Shown here: positions 34,224 to 43,348 of the stretch, one piece after another
How positions within the stretch are numbered: position 1 is the stretch's first letter
Layout of the letters: every line of letters starts with the position of its first letter
From: Microbacterium enclense
GTDB taxonomy: Bacteria > Actinomycetota > Actinomycetes > Actinomycetales > Microbacteriaceae
Direction of reading: 5' to 3'
NCBI GenBank assembly: GCA_038182865.1
Contig: CP116226.1
Span: forward strand, 1,674,001 to 1,738,000
DNA: 64,000 nt
The notes under the pieces: generated by a model
What the model saw: the letters and a program-made list of their open reading frames with translations, nothing else
Told to the model about the DNA's origin: nothing
Databases searched by the model: none
Program-made: the position numbers and the translations under genes

Positions 34224-35419
34224 CCGAGACCCTCACCGATCAGCTCACCGTCGAGACGGTGCCCGCCTATCTCTCCGCACGCCCGCACCTGGCGGGGCCG
34301 GTGGATCCGGCATCCATCGTCTCGGTCGTCGAGGTCGGCGACGGCAATCTGAACCTCGTGTTCATCGTGACGGATGCCGCCGGGCACGGCGTCGTGGTGA
34401 AGCAGTCGCTCCCGCACGTCCGGGTCGATCCGTCGTGGCCGCTGACGCGCGAGCGCGCGGCGCGCGAAGCGGTCGTGCTCGGCGCGCACGAGAAGATCGA
34501 CCCCGCGCACGTGCCCGCGTTCTACGGTTTCGACGTCGAGGCCCTCGCCCTGTCGATCGAGGACCTCAGCGACCACGCGGTGTGGCGCGGAGAGCTGATC
34601 GCGGGGCGCGTGCATCCCTACGCCGCCGCCGAGCTGGGCCGCTACGTCGGCGCGATCGGTTTCGCGACGAGCGTGTTCGGCACGCCGGGGCCCGAGCGCC
34701 GCCGCCGGATCGCCGAGGCGACCAACCCCGAGCTCAGCGAGATCACCGAGGACCTCGTGTTCACCGAGCCCTACGTCGATCACGAGCACAACGGCTGGCT
34801 CCCGGCGAACGACGACGATGTGCGCGAGCTGCGCGCCGACCGCGCGTTCGTCCGCGAGATGGGGCTCGCCAAGCAGCGGTTCCAGGAGAGCACGCAGAGC
34901 CTGATGCACGGCGACCTGCACACCGGATCGGTGTTCGTGCGCGCCGAGGGGGCGTCGGTGCGGGCATTCGACTCGGAGTTCGGCACCTACGGTCCGACCG
35001 GTTTCGACCTCGGCGCCGTGTGGGCGAACCTCGTGATCGCGGCGGCTCGCGCCCACGTGCTCGGCCGTTCCGCCGATGCCGAGACCCTGCTGCGTCTCCC
35101 CGTGGAACTCGTCGACGCGTTCGAGGTCGAGTTCCGCCGCCGCTGGCCCGACCGCGTCGACCCGCGCGTGTACGGCGACGACGTGCTCGAGCACACCCTC
35201 GCGGTCGTGCGATCGGATGCTGCCGCCTACGCCGCGGCGAAAGCCGTGCGGCGCATCGTGGGGTTCTCCAAGGTCGCCGACATCCAGACCCTGCCCGAGC
35301 CCGAGCGGGCTCTCGCGTCGCGCCTGGTGCTGCGCATCGCGCGGACGCTCGGCACCGCGCGCCTCGAGAACGCCGACCCGCGCGTGCTCGCCGAGCGCAC
35401 GGTGGAGCTGCTCGGCTGA
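34220..35419 (+). CDS. mtnK: S-methyl-5-thioribose kinase
   Basis: A 399-residue kinase of the APH/choline-kinase fold. The catalytic block is LMHGDLHTGSVFV with H230 and D232, and the metal-binding block is AFDSEFGTYGPTGFDLG. It phosphorylates 5-methylthioribose at C1, the entry step of methionine salvage after uptake. It overlaps the permease (ATGA). The following steps (mtnA, mtnB, mtnC) are encoded in the convergent operon and mtnD lies upstream. The methylthioadenosine nucleosidase and the final transaminase are not in the window. Confidence 0.93.
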   Translation: MTETLTDQLTVETVPAYLSARPHLAGPVDPASIVSVVEVGDGNLNLVFIVTDAAGHGVVVKQSLPHVRVDPSWPLTRERAAREAVVLGAHEKIDPAHVPAFYGFDVEALALSIEDLSDHAVWRGELIAGRVHPYAAAELGRYVGAIGFATSVFGTPGPERRRRIAEATNPELSEITEDLVFTEPYVDHEHNGWLPANDDDVRELRADRAFVREMGLAKQRFQESTQSLMHGDLHTGSVFVRAEGASVRAFDSEFGTYGPTGFDLGAVWANLVIAAARAHVLGRSADAETLLRLPVELVDAFEVEFRRRWPDRVDPRVYGDDVLEHTLAVVRSDAAAYAAAKAVRRIVGFSKVADIQTLPEPERALASRLVLRIARTLGTARLENADPRVLAERTVELLG

Positions 35420-35494
35420 CGCGGGGGGCGTGGCACACGCCGTGCGTCGCCGGCGGGCGGAGTTGGCGTGCGGTGTCGGCGCGGTGTCGGCCGA

Positions 35495-35528
<34 letters not shown>

Positions 35529-35550
35529 CGACGGTCGGCGGCATGGGCCG

Positions 35551-35619
35551 CGCATAAACGCGATCCGCTCACATAAACGCGGGGAGAGCGTGTTTATGCG
35601 CGCCGATCGCGTTTATGCG
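35551..35619. repeat. Four-arm inverted repeat between convergent genes
   Basis: CGCATAAACGCGATC (35551-35565) pairs perfectly with GATCGCGTTTATGCG (35605-35619). Inside, ACATAAACGC (35571-35580) faces GCGTGTTTATGCG (35588-35600). The motif CATAAACGC thus occurs twice in each orientation. It lies between mtnK and mtnB. Confidence 0.87.
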
Positions 35620-35679
35620 TGTGGCACCGGTTCGCTGCGCCGGCAGGTCGGGGACTCCGCCCCGCGCGGATGCCGGGGC

Positions 35680-36312
35680 TCAGCGCGTCGCGACCGCGAA
35701 GCGCAGCAGCCACTCGGTGATCTCGAGGTGGCGGCGCGCGGCGGCGACGTCGGTACCCCACGCGTAGATGCCGTGGCTCGCGACGATGAGCGCGGGCACC
35801 TCGGGCACGTCGGCGGTCGCGGGGCGATAGACCTCGTCGAACCAGGCGGCCTCGACGGTCATGTCCTGGTGGTTGCGGATCACCGGGATCGTCACGGTCT
35901 CGTCGTGGGCGAGGTGGCCGATGCCCTTGAGCATCTCCATGTCGCGGATCTCGACGCCGCCCGGCCACCGGTGTCCGGCGACCACGGCGTCGAAGGCGTG
36001 CACGTGGAACACCGCTCCGGCCCCGGTGCGCGTCGCGATGTGGGCGTGCAAGCCGGCTTCGGCCGACGGCGGCCGGTGATCCTCGGGGTCGATCGCCGCT
36101 CCCGCGCCGTCGATCAGCACGATATCGCGCTCGGTGAGCTCCGACTTGTCGAGGCCGGAGGCCGTCACGGCCAGCACGAGCGGGTCACGATCGACGACCA
36201 CCGAGAGGTTGCCCGAGGTGCCGCGCATCCAGCCGTACCCCGAGAACCGCGAGGCCTCGGCGGCGAGCGCGGCCCCGGCCGCCCGGACGCGATCGGGAGC
36301 CGGCAGCGTCAT
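35680..36312 (-). CDS. mtnB: Methylthioribulose-1-phosphate dehydratase
   Basis: A 210-residue class II aldolase-family protein. Substrate and zinc blocks are SGYGWMRGTSGNLSVV (about residue 24), a metal-binding HVHAF (about 104) and ASHGIYAWG (about 180). It dehydrates methylthioribulose-1-phosphate to 2,3-diketo-5-methylthiopentyl-1-phosphate. The ATG at 36312 overlaps the mtnC stop (ATGA). It is the last gene of the minus-strand mtnA-mtnC-mtnB operon. Confidence 0.92.
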   Translation of the reverse strand: MTLPAPDRVRAAGAALAAEASRFSGYGWMRGTSGNLSVVVDRDPLVLAVTASGLDKSELTERDIVLIDGAGAAIDPEDHRPPSAEAGLHAHIATRTGAGAVFHVHAFDAVVAGHRWPGGVEIRDMEMLKGIGHLAHDETVTIPVIRNHQDMTVEAAWFDEVYRPATADVPEVPALIVASHGIYAWGTDVAAARRHLEITEWLLRFAVATR

Positions 36313-37010
36313 CGGGTGAGCTCGATCTCGTCGAAGGAGGCCGCCGCGTCGGCACCGAAGTCCGACCCCGCCCACGGCTCCCCGGCGCGGTCCAGCGCGA
36401 CGACCTGCCACCCGGCGGCGCGCGCCGCGGTCACCTCATCGGGGTGGTCGGTGAGGAAGAGCGCGCGCTCGGCAGCGACGCCGAGAGCGGCGGAGATGCG
36501 CTCGTAGGAGGCGGCCTCCTTCTTCGGGCCGGCGCTGATGGTGTCGAAGTAGCCCTCGATGAGCGGGGTCAGATCGCCTTGCGGGGCGTGACGGAACCAC
36601 GGGATCTGCGAGGCGATCGACCCCGACGAGTACACCGCGAGACGGATGCCGCTCTCGTGCCATTCCCGCAGGCGCGGGGGCACGTCGTCGAAGAACTGCG
36701 AGTGGATCTCGCCCGCGGCGAAGCCCTCGGCCCAGATGATGCCCTGGAGCGTCTTCAGCGGTGTCGACTTGACGTCGGATGCCATGAGCCCGCGGAGCGC
36801 CTCGGCGACCTCGGCGTCGGTGGCATCGGCATCCAGGCCCGTCTCGGCGATCGCGGCGGCGCGCGCCGAACGGACCGTGTCGTCGTCGCGGCCGAGCACC
36901 TCGTCGAGGCGGGGACGGGCGTAGTCGTACAGGTCGCCCAGGATGAATCCGGCTTCACTCGTGGTGCCCTCGATGTCGAGCACGACCAGGTCGGCGGAGA
37001 TAGGGGTCAT
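36309..37010 (-). CDS. mtnC: Enolase-phosphatase E1 (bifunctional)
   Basis: A 233-residue HAD-superfamily enzyme. Motif I is VVLDIEGTTSE, with the nucleophile Asp in LDIEGT. Motif II is YSSGSIASQ (about 126), motif III contains the Lys of GPKKEAASY, and motif IV is FLTDHPDEVTAA. It enolises and dephosphorylates the diketo product to acireductone, replacing the separate MtnW and MtnX enzymes. The ATG at 37010 overlaps the mtnA stop (ATGA). Confidence 0.93.
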   Translation of the reverse strand: MTPISADLVVLDIEGTTSEAGFILGDLYDYARPRLDEVLGRDDDTVRSARAAAIAETGLDADATDAEVAEALRGLMASDVKSTPLKTLQGIIWAEGFAAGEIHSQFFDDVPPRLREWHESGIRLAVYSSGSIASQIPWFRHAPQGDLTPLIEGYFDTISAGPKKEAASYERISAALGVAAERALFLTDHPDEVTAARAAGWQVVALDRAGEPWAGSDFGADAAASFDEIELTR

Positions 37011-38191
37011 TCGGGGTCCTCGTCGGGGCGGGCGCTCACGGGGCGGAACGCGATGGTCTCGGGCTGAGCGGTGGATGCCACGGGCGCGGGGTTCTCGCGC
37101 GAGCGCCGGCGGCGCAGCGCCGGGGCCGGGCGGTCTGCGGCGCGCGCGTCGGGATCGGTCGAGAAATGCTCGCCCACGCGGCCGGGTTCGAAGGTTCCGC
37201 GGCTGGTCGCGATGCGGGTCACCAGGCGCGGCGGGGTGACGTCGAACGCGGGGTACCAGGCGTCGGTGACCAGCAGGCTGGCGGTCCGTCGCCCGAGTAC
37301 CTCGAGCACCTCGGCCGGATCGCGGTCTTCGATGACGATGTCGTCCCCGGTCGGCGCGCCCGGATCCGGGGCCTCGACCATCGCGTAGTACGGGATGCCG
37401 AACGCCGCCGCCGCGGCCGCGTGCGCGAGCGTGCCCACCTTGTTCACGACGGAGCCGTCGAGCGCCACGCGATCGGCGGCGGTCACCACGGCGTCGATCG
37501 GCCCCGACCCGACGCCGCGCGGCGACGAGAGAGCGGCCGCGGCCATGCCGTCGGTGATGAGAGTGACGCGCTGACCGAGTTCGCGCAGCGAATGGGCGGT
37601 GAGGCGGGCCCCCTGGAGGTACGGCCGTGTTTCGGTCGCGATCCACTCGATCTCGCGGCCGGCCTCGCGCGCGGCGGTGACGAGGCCGAAGAGGTAGGCG
37701 TCGGCCCAGCAGTGCGTGAGGATGCGCGCGGATTCCGGCAGCAGCGACAGCGTCGCCCGTCCCAGGCGCAGGCTCGCCTCGCGGTAGTCGCGCTCGACCG
37801 CGACCGCCGCGTCGAGGGTGCGCTGCACGAGCTCGTCGGTGTCGGCGCTGTCGCGGCCGGCCTCGAGGATGCGGGCGACCGCGTCGCGCGGGTGAGCGTT
37901 CGTGGGACGCGCGGTCGCGAGGGCGCGGCCGGCGCGGCCGAGGGCGGTGCGCGCCTCCCCGAGGGGCAGCGTCCGCACCTGGAGAGCGGCGAGACCCATG
38001 CCCGCGCAGGCGGCGTACAGGGGGCCCGAGCTCTGCGTGACCATGTCGCGGATGGCCGTGGCGACCTCGTCGGGGGTGGTGGCATCCACCCAGTCGACGC
38101 GGGCGGGGAAGACGCGCCGATCGAGGATGCGGACGACACCGGCGGTCTCGTCGAGGACGACGGAGTGCTCGAGGGTGGCAGAGGTGGACAT
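37007..38191 (-). CDS. mtnA: Methylthioribose-1-phosphate isomerase
   Basis: A 394-residue protein of the MtnA/eIF2B-alpha family. Characteristic segments are RPTNAHPRDAVARILEAG (about 95), ILTHCWADAYLFG, with the catalytic Cys region, about 155, and GPIDAVVTAADRVALDGSVVNKVGT (about 232). The tail after about residue 320 is longer than in typical members and rich in Arg/Pro. The ATG at 38191 is preferred over one at 38200 because GGGAAG lies about nine bases before it. It is the first gene of the mtnA-C-B operon. Confidence 0.9.
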   Translation of the reverse strand: MSTSATLEHSVVLDETAGVVRILDRRVFPARVDWVDATTPDEVATAIRDMVTQSSGPLYAACAGMGLAALQVRTLPLGEARTALGRAGRALATARPTNAHPRDAVARILEAGRDSADTDELVQRTLDAAVAVERDYREASLRLGRATLSLLPESARILTHCWADAYLFGLVTAAREAGREIEWIATETRPYLQGARLTAHSLRELGQRVTLITDGMAAAALSSPRGVGSGPIDAVVTAADRVALDGSVVNKVGTLAHAAAAAAFGIPYYAMVEAPDPGAPTGDDIVIEDRDPAEVLEVLGRRTASLLVTDAWYPAFDVTPPRLVTRIATSRGTFEPGRVGEHFSTDPDARAADRPAPALRRRRSRENPAPVASTAQPETIAFRPVSARPDEDPE

Positions 38192-38430
38192 CCCGGTCAT
38201 CTTCCCACGCGCCGCCGGGCGCGGGCCGTGCGTAACGTCGCGCGACGAGAGCGGGGAGGCGCGATCGACAGCCCGCGCGCGCCCGCTCGCTCCCGCCCGC
38301 ACCCGCGTGCGAGAATGGCCGCGGCGTGCTCGGACCGACCTTTCCCCGCACGGTGCCTCCGCACCGACGGGTCGAAGGGCCACCGGGCCCCAGGACAGCG
38401 TCCGCCGCACCTTTTCTCCGAGGAGCAGAG

Positions 38431-39315
38431 ATGTCCGCTACCCCCATCGCCACCACCGCCGAGGCCACGCCCACCGAGCGGGTGCAGCAGCACCGCCGGT
38501 ACCTCATGTGCCGCCCCGAGCACTTCACGGTGAGCTACAGCATCAACCCGTGGATGGAGCCCTCGCGGCCCACCGACACGAAGCTCGCGATCGCCCAGTG
38601 GCAGTCGTTGTACGACACGTACACGCAGCTGGGACACGAGATCGAGCTCATCGATCCGCTCGAGGGTCTGCCCGACATGGTCTACACCGCCAACGGCGGC
38701 TTCGTCATCGACGGTGTCGCCTACGGCCCGAAGTTCCGCTTCCGCGAGCGTGCGGCCGAGGCTCCCGCGTTCATCGACTGGTTCGCAGCCAACGGCTTCG
38801 AGGTCGCCGAGCCCGTCGAGGTCAATGAGGGCGAGGGCGACTTCCTGCTCGTGGGCGACACGATCCTCGCCGGAACGGGCTTCCGTTCGACCGGCGACAG
38901 CCACCGCGAGGTCGGCGAGGTCTTCTCTCGCGAGGTCGTCTCGCTGACGCTGACCGATCCCCGGTTCTACCACCTCGACACCGCGATCGCCGTTCTCGAC
39001 CCCGTCGAGGGCCCCGGCGGCGTCGACAAGGCCAACATCGCCTACCTGCCCAACGCGTTCGACGAGCAGAGCCAGGCGATCCTGCGCGAGCGGTACCCGG
39101 ACGCCATTCGGGTCTCGGATGCCGACGGCGCGGTGTTCGGCCTGAACTCGGCGAGCGACGGCAAGAACGTCATCATCTCGCCCCGTGCCGTGGGCTTCGA
39201 GGCGCAGCTGCGCGAGCGCGGCTACACCCCCGTGAAGGTCGACCTGTCGGAGCTGCTGCTCGGCGGCGGCGGGATCAAGTGCTGCACACTCGAACTGCGC
39301 GGTGGTGCCCGATGA
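38431..39315 (+). CDS. Amidinohydrolase: arginine dihydrolase or dimethylargininase-like
   Basis: A 294-residue protein of the guanidine-modifying (pentein) superfamily. The likely nucleophile is C284 or C285 (GGGIKCCTLEL), with catalytic H181 (FYHLDTA). Automatic annotation would be dimethylargininase. However, the two substrate-recognition positions are Asn: N39 in SINPWM and N88 in TANGGF. I remember such an Asn pair, with the same spacing, as typical of cyanobacterial arginine dihydrolase ArgZ/AgrE, which yields ornithine directly. The next gene, overlapping by ATGA, is ornithine aminotransferase, which fits ornithine as product better than citrulline. An AGGAGCAGAG ribosome site precedes the ATG. 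Confidence 0.8.
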   Translation: MSATPIATTAEATPTERVQQHRRYLMCRPEHFTVSYSINPWMEPSRPTDTKLAIAQWQSLYDTYTQLGHEIELIDPLEGLPDMVYTANGGFVIDGVAYGPKFRFRERAAEAPAFIDWFAANGFEVAEPVEVNEGEGDFLLVGDTILAGTGFRSTGDSHREVGEVFSREVVSLTLTDPRFYHLDTAIAVLDPVEGPGGVDKANIAYLPNAFDEQSQAILRERYPDAIRVSDADGAVFGLNSASDGKNVIISPRAVGFEAQLRERGYTPVKVDLSELLLGGGGIKCCTLELRGGAR

Positions 39316-40529
39316 GCGCGACCCTCGACAACCTGGGCCTCGCGCTGATCGAGGCCGAGAGCGCGCACCTCGCCCACAACTACCACCCGCTGCCCGTCGT
39401 CGCCGCGCGCGCCGAGGGCGTGTGGATCACCGACGTCGAGGGCAAGCGCTACCTCGACCTGTTGTCGGCGTACTCGGCCCTGAACTTCGGCCACGGGCAC
39501 CCCGCGATCCTCGCCGCTGCCCGCGAGCAGCTCGAGCGCCTGACGCTCACGAGCCGCGCGTTCCACAACGACAGGCTCGGTCCGTTCGCCACGGCGCTGT
39601 CGCAGTTGTGCGGCAAAGACCTGGTCCTGCCGATGAACACCGGTGCCGAGGCCGTCGAGACCGGCATCAAGGTCGCTCGTGCGTGGGGCTACCGCACGAA
39701 GGGCATCGCCCCGGACGCCGCGACGATCATCGTGGCGAACGGCAACTTCCACGGCCGCACCACGACCATCGTCGGCTTCAGCGACGACCCCACGGCGCAC
39801 GACGACTTCGGTCCGTACGCGCCCGGCTTCGTGCACGTGTCGTACGGAGACGCGGATGCCATCGCCGCCGCCATCGACGAGAACACCGCCGCGGTGCTCC
39901 TCGAGCCGATCCAGGGCGAGGCGGGTGTCGTCGTCCCGCCGGACGGGTTCCTGCGCCGTGTTCGCGAGATCTGCACCGAGAACAACGTCCTCTTCATCGC
40001 CGACGAGATCCAATCGGGGCTCGGCCGCGTGGGCGAGACGTTCGCGTGCGACCGCGAGGGCGTCGTTCCCGACGTGTACCTCCTCGGCAAGGCGCTGGGC
40101 GGTGGCATCCTGCCGCTGTCCGCCGTGGTGGCGAACGACGACGTGCTCGGCGTCATCCGCCCGGGCGAGCACGGCTCGACGTTCGGCGGCAACCCGCTCG
40201 CCGCGGCGGTGGGCCTGCGGGTCGTCGAGATGTTGGCATCCGGAGAGTTCCAGACCCGCGCCAAGGCCCTCGGCGAACACCTCGAAGCGGCTTTGCAGTC
40301 CCTCCTCGGCCACGGCGTCAGCGCCGTGCGCATCGCGGGCCTCTGGGCCGGCGTCGACATCGACCCCGCCTACGGCACGGGCCGCGAGATCGCCGAGAAG
40401 CTCCTCGCACGCGGTGTGCTGGTCAAGGACACGCACGGGCAGACGATCCGCATCGCCCCGCCGCTCACGATCCGCGCGACCGAACTGGACTGGGCGGTCG
40501 AGCAGCTCCGGCACGTTCTGTCCGCCTGA
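39312..40529 (+). CDS. rocD: Ornithine aminotransferase
   Basis: A 405-residue class III PLP aminotransferase. The PLP lysine is K260 (LLGKALGGG), the phosphate/cofactor block is PMNTGAEAVETGIKVAR (about 113), and the Asp that contacts the pyridine nitrogen is in FIADEIQSGLGR (about 231). It converts ornithine and 2-oxoglutarate to glutamate semialdehyde and glutamate. It is coupled to the preceding amidinohydrolase by ATGA, so the pair probably converts arginine to P5C. The PutA-like protein in this window probably cannot process P5C, so a functional P5C dehydrogenase must lie elsewhere. Confidence 0.93.
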   Translation: MSATLDNLGLALIEAESAHLAHNYHPLPVVAARAEGVWITDVEGKRYLDLLSAYSALNFGHGHPAILAAAREQLERLTLTSRAFHNDRLGPFATALSQLCGKDLVLPMNTGAEAVETGIKVARAWGYRTKGIAPDAATIIVANGNFHGRTTTIVGFSDDPTAHDDFGPYAPGFVHVSYGDADAIAAAIDENTAAVLLEPIQGEAGVVVPPDGFLRRVREICTENNVLFIADEIQSGLGRVGETFACDREGVVPDVYLLGKALGGGILPLSAVVANDDVLGVIRPGEHGSTFGGNPLAAAVGLRVVEMLASGEFQTRAKALGEHLEAALQSLLGHGVSAVRIAGLWAGVDIDPAYGTGREIAEKLLARGVLVKDTHGQTIRIAPPLTIRATELDWAVEQLRHVLSA

Positions 40530-40539
40530 GGGTCGACGC

Positions 40540-40620
40540 CCGAGATCACACGATCCGGTCGAGAGCACCCGCCCGGCGCGTGCCGATCCCCGTGATCTTG
40601 CGCGGTTCGTGTGATTTCGG
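40540..40620. repeat. Inverted repeat between convergent genes (GATCACACG family)
   Basis: CCGAGATCACACGATCCG (40540-40557) pairs with CGGTTCGTGTGATTTCGG (40603-40620) with two mismatches in 18. The outer arm is nearly identical to the copy at 10563. The inner part (GAGAGCACCCG / CCCCGTGATCTTG) is a weaker pair. It lies between rocD and the molybdopterin oxidoreductase. Confidence 0.82.
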
Positions 40621-40632
40621 GGCGGGGAGCCG

Positions 40633-42183
40633 TCAGGCGACGGAGATCGTGATCTCGTCCCAGCCGGTCGCGCCGTCGGGGGCGGGGGCCGCCCGGTCTG
40701 AGGTCTGGGTCTGACCGTCGGCGGAGACGGCGCGGCAGCGCACCGTGTGCGAGCCGCTCGTGGCGTTCCACGGCAGGTTCCACTGCACCCAGGTATCGGC
40801 CGAGATCGCGCTCGCGAGCGTGGCGGGTTGCCAGGCGCCGTCGTCGATCTGCACCTCGACGCCCGCGACACCGACGTGCGTCTGCCAGGCGACGCCCGCG
40901 ATGACCGCGCGGCCGGCGGCGACGCGCGCCCCCGCGCGCGGGACGTCGATGCGCGACTGGAGTTTGACCGGCCCCCGCTCCGACCATCCTCGTGACGTCC
41001 AGTAGCCTTCGGCGCGGTCGAAGCGCGTGACCTCGAGCTCGGTGACCCACTTGGTCGCCGAGACGTAGCCGTAGAGTCCCGGCACGACCATCCGCACGGG
41101 GAAGCCGTGCTCGATCGGCAGCGGCTCGCCGTTCATACCGATCGCCAGGAGGGCGTCGCGGTCGTCGGTGAGGGCCTCGAGAGGACTGGATGCCGTGAAC
41201 CCGTCGATCGACCGGGACAACACCATGTCGGCCTCGGCTGTCGGCCGTGCCCGGGCGAGCACGTCGCGCAGGGGCACACCGAGCCAGCGGGCCGTTCCGA
41301 TGAGGGAACCGCCCACCTCGTTCGACACGCAGACGAGCGTGGCGACCGTCTCTTTCTGTGGAACGGCGACGAGGTCATCCCACCGCAGCACGACCTCCTG
41401 CTCGACCAGTCCGTGCACGCGCAGCGTCCAGGTGGCGGGGTCGACCTGCGGCACCACCAGGGCCGTGTCGATGCGGTAGAAATCCGCCGCAGGGGTGATG
41501 ACGGGGGAGAGGCCGTCGATGCCGAGTTCCGCGGCGGCCGGCACCGGTGTCGTGGTCGCCGGGGTCGGCAGGCGCAGCGCGGAGCGCACCGCGCTCACGG
41601 CGCGCGCGCCGCCGCTCAGGGCAACGGACCCGATGGCGGCGAGCGCACCGGCCATCACCGCGACGCCGGAGAGCGCGAGGACCCCGCGGCGGGTGGGTCC
41701 GTCAGCGGTCTCGGGGGGCTCGTCCGGCGCGGCGGAGCGTCGCCGGAGCCGGCCGATCAACAGGGCGGCGACCACGGCCGCAGCGATCCCGGCGACCAGT
41801 GAGGGCAGCGGAGACAGCAGGCCGGCGTCCGCTCGGGTGGCGGCGACGACGGCGCCGACGGCACCGAGCGCGACGAGGAGGACGCGGCCCCACGGGGGCC
41901 GACGCGCCTCGACCACTCCCGCGACCCCGGCGACCGCCAGCAGCAGCACCGCGATGCCGACGAGGAGGGCGACCTTGTCGCCCGTGCCGAAGAGGCTGAT
42001 GGCCAGGTTTTTCGCCCAGGAGGGGGCGATGTCGATCATGCCGCCGCCGATGACCGCGAAGGGGCTCGCCGAGGGCGAGAGGACGGCGGCCGCGAGCTCG
42101 CCCAGCCCGGCCCCCAGCACCGCGGCGGAGATCGCCGCGACGACCGCCGGGAGGTCGCGGGTGCGGGAGCGCGCAGGGGTCAC
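40633..42183 (-). CDS. Molybdopterin-dependent oxidoreductase with N-terminal membrane domain
   Basis: A 516-residue protein. Residues 1-155 contain about four or five membrane helices. A short TRRGVLALSGVAVMAG segment (about 165), which looks like an internal twin-arginine motif plus helix, precedes a sulfite-oxidase-type Moco domain (about 240-400). The molybdenum-ligand Cys is C285 in TLVCVSNEVGG. A C-terminal Mo-co dimerisation (immunoglobulin-like) domain (about 400-510) follows. The catalytic domain should be extracytoplasmic. The substrate is unknown; methionine sulfoxide or sulfite-like substrates are typical of the fold. The start is a GTG at 42183. Confidence 0.87.
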   Translation of the reverse strand: MTPARSRTRDLPAVVAAISAAVLGAGLGELAAAVLSPSASPFAVIGGGMIDIAPSWAKNLAISLFGTGDKVALLVGIAVLLLAVAGVAGVVEARRPPWGRVLLVALGAVGAVVAATRADAGLLSPLPSLVAGIAAAVVAALLIGRLRRRSAAPDEPPETADGPTRRGVLALSGVAVMAGALAAIGSVALSGGARAVSAVRSALRLPTPATTTPVPAAAELGIDGLSPVITPAADFYRIDTALVVPQVDPATWTLRVHGLVEQEVVLRWDDLVAVPQKETVATLVCVSNEVGGSLIGTARWLGVPLRDVLARARPTAEADMVLSRSIDGFTASSPLEALTDDRDALLAIGMNGEPLPIEHGFPVRMVVPGLYGYVSATKWVTELEVTRFDRAEGYWTSRGWSERGPVKLQSRIDVPRAGARVAAGRAVIAGVAWQTHVGVAGVEVQIDDGAWQPATLASAISADTWVQWNLPWNATSGSHTVRCRAVSADGQTQTSDRAAPAPDGATGWDEITISVA

Positions 42184-42259
42184 GAACGGAGCTTAAAGAC
42201 CGTGGGCGACCCCGGCGTCGTCACCGTCGGAACTCACAGCCAACCGGCATCCCCCCGGA

Positions 42260-43198
42260 TCAGACCAGAGTGTCCACGCCCGCCAGCGGAAGGGACGTGT
42301 CCCAGACGCGGGCGGCCTCGCTCAGGTCGCTGAGCGGTCGGTAGAGCGCGTGGGTGCCGGGCGCCCCGCCGAGGTGACCGGGGCCGGTCGGGCCGTAGAG
42401 CACATCGCTGCGCGGGTCGTCGGTGGTCGACGCAAGGAGAGCAGGAAGGGCGGCGGTGGTGACCGTGCCGACGAGGAGACCGCGCGCCGACAGCCATCGG
42501 ATCACGCGCACACCCGTCGTGTCGGCGGCGCGCCCGATCTCGGGGCGCGCAGCGAGCAGGTTGGTGGGCGCGACCCCGGGGTGCGAGAGCACACTGCGCA
42601 GGCCCCACCCCTCACGCCGTGACCGTTCATCGAGCTCGCGGGCGAACAGGCCCAGGGCGATCTTCGACGCCGCGTACGCGCGCTGCCCGTTGTAGTCCCG
42701 AGCGCTCTCGAGGTCGTCCCACACGATGCGGCCGCGCGCGGCCGCGACGCTCACCTGGGTGACCACGCGTGCCCGTCCGGCTTTCAGCAGCGGGAGCAGG
42801 TGCCCGACGAGGGCGACGTGGCCCAGGTGGTTCGTCCCGAACTGCAGCTCGTGGCCGTCGGCGGTCGTCTGTCGCGCCGGAGGGGTCATCACCCCGGCGT
42901 TGTTGACGAGCAGGTGCACCGGCATCCCGTCCTGGCGAAGGGTCGCACCCAGGTCCGCCACCGAGGCGAGCGACGAGAGGTCGAGATCGCGGATCTCGAT
43001 GCGCGCCCCCGGGTGACGATCCCGGATGCCGCGAGCCGCGCGCTCGCCCTTCTCGCGGTTGCGGACGGGGAGGACGAGCACGGCCCCGGCGGCGGCGAGG
43101 CGCTCGGCGATGACGAGTCCCATGCCGTCGCTGCCCCCGGTGAGTACCGCGCGGTGGCCGGTGAGGGACGGAAGGGGGAAGGCGATGTCGCGGGTCAT
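42260..43198 (-). CDS. Short-chain dehydrogenase/reductase
   Basis: A 312-residue SDR, similar in size to retinol-dehydrogenase-like members. The cofactor loop is TGGSDGMG (about residue 20), NNAGV is at about 99, and the catalytic pair is in YAASK (about 173). The position normally holding catalytic Ser reads VTQVSVAAARG, with Ser present. It is divergent from an XRE regulator across 150 bp, and that regulator may control it. The substrate is unknown. Confidence 0.87.
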   Translation of the reverse strand: MTRDIAFPLPSLTGHRAVLTGGSDGMGLVIAERLAAAGAVLVLPVRNREKGERAARGIRDRHPGARIEIRDLDLSSLASVADLGATLRQDGMPVHLLVNNAGVMTPPARQTTADGHELQFGTNHLGHVALVGHLLPLLKAGRARVVTQVSVAAARGRIVWDDLESARDYNGQRAYAASKIALGLFARELDERSRREGWGLRSVLSHPGVAPTNLLAARPEIGRAADTTGVRVIRWLSARGLLVGTVTTAALPALLASTTDDPRSDVLYGPTGPGHLGGAPGTHALYRPLSDLSEAARVWDTSLPLAGVDTLV

Positions 43199-43348
43199 GG
43201 GGTCTCCTGAGTCGTCGGTCGTCTCAGCATCACGCGATCGCTCCGCCGGAGGCAGGGCCTGTCGATCCCCGGCTCACGGATCCGTGGACACCAGAGGGGG
43301 ATCGGCGCGCCCTCGTTCGCGCGGGCCGCGGACGGTAGACAGGACGTC

